Part shown: positions 33,654 to 42,080 of the stretch, one piece after another
How positions within the stretch are numbered: position 1 is the stretch's first letter
Layout: each line of letters starts with the position of its first letter
Assembly: GCA_024276995.1 (NCBI GenBank)
Contig: JAJRWB010000009.1
Coordinates: forward strand, 14,020-78,019
Length of the DNA: 64,000 nucleotides
Direction of reading: 5' to 3'
Source: Candidatus Eiseniibacteriota bacterium
GTDB taxonomy: Bacteria; Orphanbacterota; Orphanbacteria; Orphanbacterales; Orphanbacteraceae
Translations under genes and position numbers: made by a program
Notes under the pieces: generated by a model
What the model was told of the DNA's origin: nothing
Seen by the model: only the letters and a program-made list of their open reading frames with translations
The model's database searches: none

Positions 33654-36600
33654 CGGGAATCCTATCCGCGGCGCTCCTCCTGGCGGCGGCGTGCTTCGCC
33701 GGGCCGGTGCGGGCTTCGAATGATTCGGGCGGGTTCGAAGACGAGTCGATTCGCCGCTTCGAAGCGCTCCTGGAGCGATATCCCCGGAGCGAAATGCGCG
33801 CCCCCGTTCTCGTGCTTCTCGGAAATCTCTATATGGAAACGGAAAAGGAGCGATACCTCTCCGGGGTGGTTCGCTACGAGGACGGCGAAAGCGACGTGGA
33901 GCCGGTTCTCGACTACTCAAAGGCGATCGGCGCCTTCCGCGAGGTGATTCGCGACTATCCCGCGTATGCCGGGAGGGCCGAGGCGATATTCGCGCTGGCG
34001 GTCTGCCTTGAGGAGTCGGGCGACGAGTCGGGCGCGGTGGATGCCTATCGGCAGGTGATCGAGGCGGTCCCGGCAAAGAGCCCGGTCGGCGGTGAGGCGG
34101 CCATGCGCGTTGCCGACATCGAGTTTCTCCACGAACGATGGGGAAGCGCGCTCGAAGCGTACGAGCGGGCCGTGGCCCTCGGTGTGGACGCCGAATCGGG
34201 AAAGCTCGACTACAAGATCGGCTGGTGTCACCTCAAGCGGAATGAACTGACGGAGGCGCGCGAGCGGTTCCAGGCATGCGCGGACCGGACATGGGCCGCC
34301 GATGCCCGCGGCGCCGGGCGGGAGGACCTGACCGAATTGCTCCGGTCGCTCGCCCTCGTTCAGGCGGAAACCGATCCCGCCGGAATCGATCGGTACGCCT
34401 CCCGTTTCGAGGACCGCCTCTATCGCCGGGCGGCGCTCGTGGAACTGGGGGAAGTCCTCCTCGATCAGGATCGGCCCGTCGAGGCGGAAGAGGCGTTCCG
34501 TTCGGCTCTTGGTATCGACGGTACGGCCGACGACGCGCCCGAGCTGCGCGACAGGGTGATCGAGTGCCTCGTGTCGCGCGACGAGAAGGAGGCGGCCGGC
34601 CGAGAGATGGAGCGTTTCTGCGCGTTGTTCGGACCGGGGAGCGAATGGCGGCTTTCGAGACGACTCGACGCCGACCGTTCCACCGCGCTGGCGCAGAGGC
34701 TGCGGCGAAACGCGTGGAACGGCGCCCTTCTCCGGTACCGGACGGGCGGCGAAAAGGACTGGCCGGTGGCGGCGGCGCTTTTCGAGTCGTACATCGACGA
34801 GCTGGGCGGCGACGTGCAACTGGAGCGGGCGAGACTTTTCGCCGCCGAATCGTGGTACAGAAGCGGCCGGTTCGACAGGAGTGCGGACGACTACGACGCC
34901 ATCGACCCGGCGGGGCTCGAAACCGATGAAGAGAGAACGATGGCGCTGCGCGGCTCGTTTCTCGCCCATCGAGACGGCGGAGCGGGGGGGGGATCTCGCC
35001 GCCGCGGCGCTGCGCTGGTTCGACGACCGCCCCGGCGACGACGAGAGTCGCAAGGCGGTTCTCCTGGCGGCGGAACGGCTCGAGTCGGAGGGCGATCTCG
35101 ACAGGGCGCTCGACCTCTGTTTCCGTGTCGGACAGTCGGAGGGGGGAACACTCCGGGGCGAGGCGGCGGTGCGCGCCGGAAAAATCGCTTCAGCAATGAA
35201 GGACTATTCCGCCGCCGAGGAGTGGTTCCTCCGGGCGGCGGACGCGACCGGCGATCCGGCGGAGCGAAAGGGGAGAATCGAACGGGCCGCCGCCGGATCG
35301 TTCCTGCATGCCCGGGAGGCGGAGGAACGCGAATCGTGGGACGAAGCGGCCGACCGTTATGCGAGGACCGCTTCGGAGTACGATTCGACATCCGTCGCTG
35401 TCGATGCGATCCGCGCCGAGCTTCGCTGCCGGACGGCGGGCGACGACGCGGAGAGGGCGATCGCCGTCGCCGCCGCGCTTTCCGCGCGGACGGCGGGCGA
35501 CACCCTTTCCGCCGATGCGGTCCGGTTCGCCGCCGCCCGGTTCGCCGAGAGGGGAAATCACGGGGAGGCGGGCGATCTTCTTCAGATCGCCTTTTCGATC
35601 GCCCAGCGTCCCGCCGATCTCCTCGCCGGTGCCGCCGAGTACGAAGCGGCCGGCGCCGTCCCCGAGGCGGACGGTCTTCTCACCGAGCTGACGGAGCGCT
35701 TCGCCCGCCATGAGGCGGCGGCGGAAGGGGCGTTCCGTCTCGCCATGATCCGGTTGAAGCAGGAGCGTTACGATGAGGCGGCCTCCTGGTTCGACCGTTC
35801 CCTAGCCTCCGGCGCTTCACCCGGCGTCTCGGCCGCACAGGTCCGTTTTCACGAGGGAGAAGCCCGCCTCGCCGCCGGTGATTCGGCCGCCGCCGCCGCC
35901 GTATTCCACAAGGCGGCCGCCGCCGGGGAAGGCGCGACCGGCCGAGCGGAGTGGTATGCCGCGCGCGCCCACTTCGCCGCGGCGGCGATCGCCCGCGGCG
36001 CCCTCGACCGCGCGATTGCCGCGTGGCGCCGTGGCGAGAGGCGTGAAGGTCCGGCCGATCTACTCGCGTCCTACGTCGAGGATCTCCGGAAGGGAATCGC
36101 GGCGCGCTTCGAGAACATCACCACCGGGCCGATGATCGAACTCGCCGGCGCGCTCGAGCTGTACGGCCGAACCGCCCACCTTCGCGAGTGGGAGAGGGGA
36201 AACATCCCTTCGGCCGGCCTCGTGGAGCCCTACTTCTCCGACGCCGCGGCACTTTACGCGTCGGCCGGGGCGACGGGCCGACCGGGCGCGAATCCGTACG
36301 CTTCCCTCGCCGACACGCTGGTCCGCTTCGGCGAGGAGGAATTGGAGCGCAACGCGCCGCCCGCCGCCGCCGACATCGACACATCCGTCGCCGGGTGGTT
36401 CGACGCCCACTCCGACGCGCTTTCACGCCGGCTGCTCGCCACCGAAAGAGCCGACGCGCTGTGGAGCACCGCCATGGAGCTGTACGAAATGCAAGAGAGC
36501 GGACCGGCCGTGACGGAGTGGAACGGCCGCGCCGGTGTTTCGGTCGCCCTTCGCGGGGCGGAAGCGAATCACGCCGCCGCGGCGCTCCTTCGCGAGGCCC

Positions 36601-36797
36601 CCCTTCCTCCGTCGGCGAGCGAGGAGGAACGGCGGCTGTACGGCGACCTTCTCCGGGAGAAGGCGGCGTCGTACGAAGAGCGCGCCGCCGCCTGGATAGA
36701 AAAAATCGAGGAGGCGACCGCCGGTGATGCCGTCCGGTCTCTCTCGCAGCGTCTTCTTTCCGTGGAGAACGGGAACGGCGAAGGAAGGGAACGATGA
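33650..36797 (+). CDS. large periplasmic TPR protein split by a frameshift at a G9 tract
   Basis: Signal peptide at the N-terminus, then TPR-type helical repeats throughout (IFALAVCLEESGDESGAVDA; RALDLCFRVGQSEGGTLRGE; GAFRLAMIRLKQERYDEAAS). As written, the first frame runs from 33650 but loses repeat character after the run of nine G at 34984-34992, reaching a stop at 35713. The TPR pattern resumes at the same point one frame away and continues to 36797. Removing one G joins them into about 1,048 residues. This is either a sequence error, a recent mutation or a slippage-controlled switch. Overlaps neighbours by 4 nt at both ends. Confidence 0.8.
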
Positions 36798-37072
36798 AAA
36801 GAATATCGGTTCTTCTTCTTCTCCTCGTCGTCGCGGCGGCCGGCGCCGCGGCCGGTGAGAAGCCGAAGAGGCAGATCGTGAATCTGAAGAAGATGAACAT
36901 CGAGGGGACCGTACCCGATCCCGCTACGATGTTTATACGTGAAAGACAACCGGGCGGTCTGCTCGAACTGTTTCCCTTGAAAAGAGAACTCCGGGAGGAG
37001 TGGCTTCTCCCGGTGATCAAGGGAAACTTCGATCGGGCGACCGTGGAACTCGTGGACGGAAGGAAGAGGTGA
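36794..37072 (+). CDS. small secreted protein of the TolQ/ExbD operon
   Basis: 92 aa with a clear signal peptide (residues 1-21, ending AAAG). The mature 70 residues are basic and contain KRQIVNLKKMNIEGTVPDPA and FIRERQPGGLLELFPLKREL. No cysteine or known motif. Gene coupling (4-nt overlap upstream, 4-nt gap to the TolQ-like gene) suggests a dedicated periplasmic linker. Similar small proteins accompany Exb/Tol clusters in gliding and TonB-type systems, but no family can be named with certainty. Confidence 0.65.
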   Translation: MKRISVLLLLLVVAAAGAAAGEKPKRQIVNLKKMNIEGTVPDPATMFIRERQPGGLLELFPLKRELREEWLLPVIKGNFDRATVELVDGRKR

Positions 37073-37076
37073 GGTC

Positions 37077-38042
37077 ATGACCAGGAATAGGCTGAATCGA
37101 TCGATCCCGCCGGTGGCGCTCTTGATACTGGCGCTCACGGCGATCTGCCCCCCGCCCACCGCCGCCCAGGCGGCGGACGACAACGGGGTCGCCCCGGGCG
37201 CGGCGAACGCAGCGGCCGTCGAATCGGGGCCTGTGGCCGGCGGCGTGTCCCCTTTCGCCGTGGTGGAGGCAGTTCCCGCTAAGGGCGCCGTGGCGATCAT
37301 GCCGTGGGATAGGCTTCTCCGGTTCGCCGCCGGCGCCTTCTCCGGGGCGGGCGCGCCCTTCATGTGGGCGATTCTGATGGTCAGCGCCTTCGCGACCACC
37401 GTGGGACTCGAAAAGATCCATTTCCTCACGGTCCGTACCGGACGGGGGGGGGGCGAGCGTTTCTTCGACGAGGTGTGCCGTCTCGTCCGGGACAGGAGGA
37501 TCGAAGAGGCGCGCAGCCTAGCCGCCGGCAGCGACACGCCGTTCGGCAGGATGGTGAACCGGATCCTCGGCATCCGGCACGGTCACAGGCGCGACGAGAT
37601 GCAAAGCCGCCTCGATGAGGCGTACTTGAAGGAGATTCCCGCGTATCACAGGAGACTTCCTCTCCTGGCGGTGTGCGCGAATCTCGCCACCCTTCTCGGT
37701 CTCCTCGGAACGATCGCCGGGCTGATCATCGCTTTCGAGGCGGTGGCGACCGTGGCGGCGGCGCAGCGGACCGCCGCCTTGGCAGGGGGAATCTCCGTTG
37801 CGATGGCCACCACCGGATTCGGCCTTCTCGTGGCGATTCCGACGCTCGCCCTCCACGGCATTCTCGGCGCGCGCGCCGACCGGGCGGTGGAGGAGATCGA
37901 GGCGAAGCTCGCGTCGCTCACCTCCCTGATGGAGGAGTGGAACCGGAAACTCCAGATCGATCCGTACGAGGGAGAGGAACGGAGAGGCCGCGGCGCGGAA
38001 GAGAAGATCGCCGAGTTCGCCACGGCGGGAGACGCCCAATGA
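37077..38042 (+). CDS. MotA/TolQ/ExbB-family proton channel subunit
   Basis: 321 aa. An N-terminal signal-like helix and an Ala/Gly-rich periplasmic stretch (about 1-80) precede the first channel helix (about 98-116). The conserved TolQ/ExbB core follows (LPLLAVCANLATLLGLLGTI, then ALAGGISVAMATTGFGLLVA), with the third helix containing Thr at the ion path. A G10 tract (37444-37453) remains in frame. Encoded immediately before two ExbD-like genes, with which it should form the 5:2 motor complex. Confidence 0.88.
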   Translation: MTRNRLNRSIPPVALLILALTAICPPPTAAQAADDNGVAPGAANAAAVESGPVAGGVSPFAVVEAVPAKGAVAIMPWDRLLRFAAGAFSGAGAPFMWAILMVSAFATTVGLEKIHFLTVRTGRGGGERFFDEVCRLVRDRRIEEARSLAAGSDTPFGRMVNRILGIRHGHRRDEMQSRLDEAYLKEIPAYHRRLPLLAVCANLATLLGLLGTIAGLIIAFEAVATVAAAQRTAALAGGISVAMATTGFGLLVAIPTLALHGILGARADRAVEEIEAKLASLTSLMEEWNRKLQIDPYEGEERRGRGAEEKIAEFATAGDAQ

Positions 38043-38536
38043 GACCGGGACGTTCTTCGACGTCGCGGCGCGGGATCGAGGGAAACGACCTCGACATGGT
38101 GCCCATGATGAACCTGTTCACCGTGCTCGTCCCCATTCTTCTCCTGGCGGCGGTCTTCGCCCGGGTGAGCGTTCTCGACCTCGCCCTTCCCCCGAAGGGA
38201 AGCGGCGAAACGGGCCGAAGCGTCCACGAGGAGAAATCGCCGCTCAACCTGGTGGTGGTGGTGTCCCGCGAGGGGATCACCGTGGGCGGAACGGGCGGTT
38301 TTCTTCCCTCGGTGACCGACCGGGACGAGAAACTCCGGTTCGACGCATTCGCGCTCCTTCTCGACAGGGTGCGCGGCGAATACCCGGATGAGAGCAGCGT
38401 CACCGTCGCCTCCGACGGCGGCGTAGCATACGAGGATGTTTTGAAAGTGATGGACATCTGCAGGGATCGCGGGTTCCGCGAGATCGCGTTGAGCGCTCTT
38501 CACGACGTCCGGTCGTCCGGCGGGGGGGAGGGATGA
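38039..38536 (+). CDS. ExbD/TolR-family protein, first copy
   Basis: 165 aa; one transmembrane helix after DLDMVPMMNLFTVLVPILL (about 17-40). The aspartate before the helix, DMVPMMN, matches the ExbD proton-path Asp region. The periplasmic domain (about 65-150) has the TolR fold pattern: VVVVSREGITVGG, then VTVASDGGVAYEDVLKVMD. Start overlaps the TolQ-like stop (ATGA). Confidence 0.85.
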   Translation: MRPGRSSTSRRGIEGNDLDMVPMMNLFTVLVPILLLAAVFARVSVLDLALPPKGSGETGRSVHEEKSPLNLVVVVSREGITVGGTGGFLPSVTDRDEKLRFDAFALLLDRVRGEYPDESSVTVASDGGVAYEDVLKVMDICRDRGFREIALSALHDVRSSGGGEG

Positions 38537-38537
38537 G

Positions 38538-39014
38538 ATGAAACCGACCCGACCGAGAAGAAGGGGGCGGAGTGGCGGCGCCGTCCTCACAGTGACTTCC
38601 CTTGTGGATATTCTTTCCATACTGCTCATATTCCTGCTCCTCTCGTTCTCACCGGAAGGGGCTCTTCTCCAGGCGGCGCAGGATCTCGAGCTTCCCGAAA
38701 CGACGTCGCGTGAAAGCGTCGATCGAAGCGATCGCGTCATCGCCGTCACCGGCCGCGCGATCACTGTGGGGGAGAAGGTGGCGGCCCGTCTCGACGGCTG
38801 GGATGGCTCCGTGCCGATCGCCGGTCTCGCCGCACTGCTCGGCGATGTCTCCTCGACGCCCGAGGCCGACCGGCGGGTGCTGATCGAAGGAGACCGGCGG
38901 ATACCGTTCGACCTTCTCTACGCCGTTCTTTTCACCAGCCACCAGGCGGGCTACAGGAACCTCGCTCTAGCGGCGTACGAACGGCCGGCGGGGGAGGAAG
39001 GAGGCGCACCATGA
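38538..39014 (+). CDS. ExbD/TolR-family protein, second copy
   Basis: 158 aa; basic N-terminus, then LTVTSLVDILSILLIFLLLS (17-36), with the conserved Asp (LVDIL) entering the single transmembrane helix. The periplasmic domain is a divergent TolR fold (RVLIEGDRRIPFDLLYAVLF). Two ExbD paralogues per TolQ occur in gliding and other specialised motors. One nt after the first copy; overlaps the next gene by 4 nt. Confidence 0.83.
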   Translation: MKPTRPRRRGRSGGAVLTVTSLVDILSILLIFLLLSFSPEGALLQAAQDLELPETTSRESVDRSDRVIAVTGRAITVGEKVAARLDGWDGSVPIAGLAALLGDVSSTPEADRRVLIEGDRRIPFDLLYAVLFTSHQAGYRNLALAAYERPAGEEGGAP

Positions 39015-39958
39015 AGAGCGCAAACGGGCCGGGAGAGACATCGATTCTCCGAAGAGTCGCCGCCGCGTCGATCGGCGCTCACCTCCTCTTCGGCCTCGGT
39101 ATCGCCACGGTCGAACTCCAACCCCTGGTCACCCCCGGTGTCTGGGCGGTGGAGGAAGCACCGCCGGTGGAGGTTATCCTCTCGATGGAAGCGCCCGTTT
39201 TCAGTAAGACGGCGCCTCCGCCGGTGCGCCAAGCATCTCCCGTTCCGGCGGGGATGAAGAAGGGGATGCGATCTGCGAAAGTCGAAGCGGGGAAGAAGTC
39301 GGGTGGGGGCGGGGGGGATCCCCTCCGGAGAGTAACCCGCCTCGGCGTTCTCGGCCGGCTCGCGACCGCCTCTTCCGGAAGTCGCGTGACCGCCGAGCGG
39401 AAGGGGACGCTCTACGCAAGCGACGGCATGACGCAGCTCCTACGCGGCGTGGGGGAAACGCGCCGCGTGACCGGTCCCGCGTCGAAAGGAGAATCGGGCA
39501 TCGGCTTCGGTTCGGGTGTGGGGAGCGGTTTCGGTGGGGGCACGGCGAAACAGGAGGCGGAAGAACTGGTCGCCTCCCTCGGGGACGGCAGCGGCGAAAA
39601 GCTCGTGCTCGAGCGGCGCGAAGGGGTGATCGACGGTACCGGGTTCTCCTTCGAAGGAGCCGACGGTTGTCGGGATGAAACGGAGATCGCCCGGATCGTC
39701 CTGAGTCACAAGGGGGGGATTCGCGGCTGCTACAACAGGACCCTCAGGCGCACCCCGGGTGGGAAGGGAGAGATCGCCGTGCGCTTCCTCATTTCCACCG
39801 GGGGGGACGTGACCGGCGCGGAGGTGATCTCCAGCACCGTCGGCGATCCCGGTCTCGAGGAGTGCGTCCTCGAGAGGATCGGGAAGTGGACGTTCCCGGC
39901 CGAACCCGATTGCGAAACGGTTGTGCGCTACTCGTTCCATTTCACATCCGACCTGTAG
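39011..39958 (+). CDS. TonB/AgmX-type energy transducer
   Basis: 315 aa: transmembrane helix near 20-37 (IGAHLLFGLGIATVELQ), a Pro/Gly/Lys-rich periplasmic linker, then a C-terminal domain (about 220-312) with the AgmX/PglI pattern: IVLSHKGGIRGCYNRTLRR, EIAVRFLISTGGDVTGAEV, and LEECVLERIGKWTFPAE, including the two conserved cysteines. It would carry motor energy across the periplasm. Last gene of the operon. Confidence 0.82.
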   Translation: MKSANGPGETSILRRVAAASIGAHLLFGLGIATVELQPLVTPGVWAVEEAPPVEVILSMEAPVFSKTAPPPVRQASPVPAGMKKGMRSAKVEAGKKSGGGGGDPLRRVTRLGVLGRLATASSGSRVTAERKGTLYASDGMTQLLRGVGETRRVTGPASKGESGIGFGSGVGSGFGGGTAKQEAEELVASLGDGSGEKLVLERREGVIDGTGFSFEGADGCRDETEIARIVLSHKGGIRGCYNRTLRRTPGGKGEIAVRFLISTGGDVTGAEVISSTVGDPGLEECVLERIGKWTFPAEPDCETVVRYSFHFTSDL

Positions 39959-39984
39959 CGTGGATTCTTGAGAAGCGGAGCCGT

Positions 39985-40025
39985 CCGGCCGGCACCCGGA
40001 AGCGTCCCGGCGCTTCCCCGGCCGG
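39985..40025. terminator. bidirectional hairpin between convergent genes
   Basis: CCGGCCGG (39985-39992) pairs with CCGGCCGG (40018-40025), enclosing GGAAGCG/CGCTTCC (39998-40004 with 40011-40017). Very stable but without a U-tract on either strand. Confidence 0.45.
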
Positions 40026-40068
40026 CACGGCGCGTTCTCCCGTCCTGTGCGAACGACCGGCCAAAGGG

Positions 40069-41646
40069 CTACGCCGGTCCGCTCCGATTCTTCCCGGTCA
40101 CGGGAAAGCGCATCAGAAAAGCGGCCCCCTTTCCGGGCTCGCTCTTCACATCGATCGATCCGCCGTGGGCTTCCACGATGCCGTGCGCGATGCTCAAGCC
40201 GAGCCCCGTTCCGCCGGTGTTCGTTTTCGTGGTGAAAAAGGGATCGAACAGCTTCTTGATTACGTCCGGCTCGATACCGGAGCCGTCGTCGGTTACGGTG
40301 ATGACGAGGTGATCGTCTTCCTGTTCGAGTCCCACCGCGACGTTCCCGCCCGGGCTGCACGCGTCGATCGAGTTCTGCAGCAGGTTGGTCACCGCCCGCT
40401 CGAGGCCGATCCCGTCGCCGTCGATGGAGGGGACCGGTCCGTTCACTTCGAGAGAGAGGGCGACGTCCTTCGCGGCGGCGCTCTCCCGGACGCTTCGCAG
40501 GGCGAGGCGAACGACCGGGTCGACGTCGAGCCGGCTTCTCACGGCGCCCGCACTATTCGAAAAGCGGAGAACACTCTGCACGATGCGCGTGCATCGGCTG
40601 CACTGCTCGATGATTTCTCCGAGCGCCGCCGTTCTCTTCTCGCGGCCGGCAGGGTCATCCTTCATCCGCAGCGCCGTCTGTGCGTACAGGAGGATCGCCC
40701 CGATCGGGTTGTTGATCTCGTGGGCGATTCCCGCGGCGAGCGTCCCGAGCGAGGCGAGCCGCTCGGCACGGTTCAGCTTCTCCTCCGACCGGAGGAGTGC
40801 GGATGTCCTCTCCCGCACCAGTTCCTCCAAGTGCGCCCTGTAGCTTTCCAATTCCGATTCCGCCTTCTTCCGCTGCGTGATGTTGCGGCAGTTGATCACC
40901 ATCCCCTCCACGCCCGGCGCGTCGGGCATGTGGACGAACAGTCCCTCGAGGAAGATGTAATGCCCCCGCCTGTGGCGCACGCGGAACGAGTCGAGACGGT
41001 TCGCCTTCCCCGGCTTCCCCCGGGTGGCGGCGAGGGAGCGGTTGACCTTGGCCAGATCGTCCGGGTGAACAAACGCCGCCGGTCTCCGCCCAAGTATTTC
41101 ATGTACGGCATAGCCGCCGATCCGCATGGCGGACGGACTGACGTAGCGGGCGACCCCGGAGGAATCGAGAATGAGCGTGATGTCGGTGGAGTTCTCCGTG
41201 ATGGCGCGGAATCTCTCCTCGCTTTCGCGAAGCGCCTCGAGAGCTTCGTTCTTCTGGCGAATCAACTCCCATTCGCGGAGCGCCGATTCCGCTGTGTAGG
41301 GCATGTGGATGAAGGTGGATTCCGACTTCACCACATAGTCGATGGCGCCCGCCTTGATCGCCTCCACCGCGACCTGCTCGTCACCGTGGCTCGTCATGAT
41401 CACCACCGGGATCGGCGGGGGAGCGGCGGTGTCTTCGAAAAGGTCGGTCCCCCGGCCGTCGGGGAGGACGAGATCGACGATCGCCATGTCCGGGAGTTCG
41501 GTGCCGAGCATGAAGCGCGCTTCCGCCAGTGTCGATGCCGTGCGGACGACGACCGGCATGCGCGCACCGTCGAAAGCCCGGCGGATCAGCCCCGCGTGGG
41601 CGCGGTCGTCCTCCACGAGGAGGATCGTCTTCTCGCCGGTGCTCAC
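40069..41646 (-). CDS. receiver-PAS-histidine kinase
   Basis: 525 aa soluble kinase: N-terminal receiver (about 5-125, phospho-acceptor Asp in AIVDLVLPDGRG), PAS (about 140-265), coiled coil, HisKA with the phospho-His in LAAGIAHEINNPIGAILLY and HATPase with NLLQNSIDAC, DDGSGIEPD and GGTGLGLSIAHGIVEAHGG. The HEINNP form is typical of PAS-linked kinases of NtrB-like type. Third gene of a phosphorelay operon; its start overlaps the single-domain regulator by 4 nt (ATGA). Confidence 0.88.
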   Translation of the reverse strand: MSTGEKTILLVEDDRAHAGLIRRAFDGARMPVVVRTASTLAEARFMLGTELPDMAIVDLVLPDGRGTDLFEDTAAPPPIPVVIMTSHGDEQVAVEAIKAGAIDYVVKSESTFIHMPYTAESALREWELIRQKNEALEALRESEERFRAITENSTDITLILDSSGVARYVSPSAMRIGGYAVHEILGRRPAAFVHPDDLAKVNRSLAATRGKPGKANRLDSFRVRHRRGHYIFLEGLFVHMPDAPGVEGMVINCRNITQRKKAESELESYRAHLEELVRERTSALLRSEEKLNRAERLASLGTLAAGIAHEINNPIGAILLYAQTALRMKDDPAGREKRTAALGEIIEQCSRCTRIVQSVLRFSNSAGAVRSRLDVDPVVRLALRSVRESAAAKDVALSLEVNGPVPSIDGDGIGLERAVTNLLQNSIDACSPGGNVAVGLEQEDDHLVITVTDDGSGIEPDVIKKLFDPFFTTKTNTGGTGLGLSIAHGIVEAHGGSIDVKSEPGKGAAFLMRFPVTGKNRSGPA

Positions 41647-42080
41647 AGCGTCTCCCCCTTCCGGTGCAACCGGATGCCGAGGCCGTCGAGGACCGCCGCC
41701 AGTCTCCCGATATCCACCGGCTTGACGAGGTAGCTGTCCGCCCGGCTCTGCGAGGCGCCGGCGAGATCGGACTCGGCGTCGGACGTGGTGAGGATCACGA
41801 CGGGGAGCGACGAGAGAGGCCCCGAGGCGCGAACCTTGGCGAGAACCTCGAGGCCGCCGATCTTCGGCAGGCGCAGATCGAGGAGGAGCGCATCGGGCGG
41901 CGGCGGCGGATCGTAGGTTTCGCCGAAAAGGATATCGAGCGCCTCCTCGCCGTCCCGGGCACGGCGGATCTGGGCGACCAAGCCTCTCCGCTCGAAACCG
42001 GCGAGCAGAAGGTTTGCGTGGGCGACGTTGTCCTCCACCAGGAGGATCCGCGGCGGCGCGCCGCTACCGTTTTCCTTCAT
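41643..42080 (-). CDS. single-domain response regulator
   Basis: 145 aa, only a receiver domain: acidic pair in ILLVEDNVAHANLLL, phospho-acceptor Asp in ALLLDLRLPKIGGLEV, Thr in VVILTTSDAESD and Lys in SYLVKPVDIGRL. The Rcp1-like spacing (LRLPKIGG) suggests partnership with phytochrome/PAS-type kinases. It overlaps the upstream sensor kinase by 17 nt and the next kinase by 4 nt, so it probably shuttles phosphate between them. Confidence 0.88.
   Translation of the reverse strand: MKENGSGAPPRILLVEDNVAHANLLLAGFERRGLVAQIRRARDGEEALDILFGETYDPPPPPDALLLDLRLPKIGGLEVLAKVRASGPLSSLPVVILTTSDAESDLAGASQSRADSYLVKPVDIGRLAAVLDGLGIRLHRKGETL

Noticed and set aside
37444-37453. G10 run in the TolQ/ExbB gene as a second frameshift
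   Set aside because: The protein reads correctly through it in one frame with the channel motifs intact.
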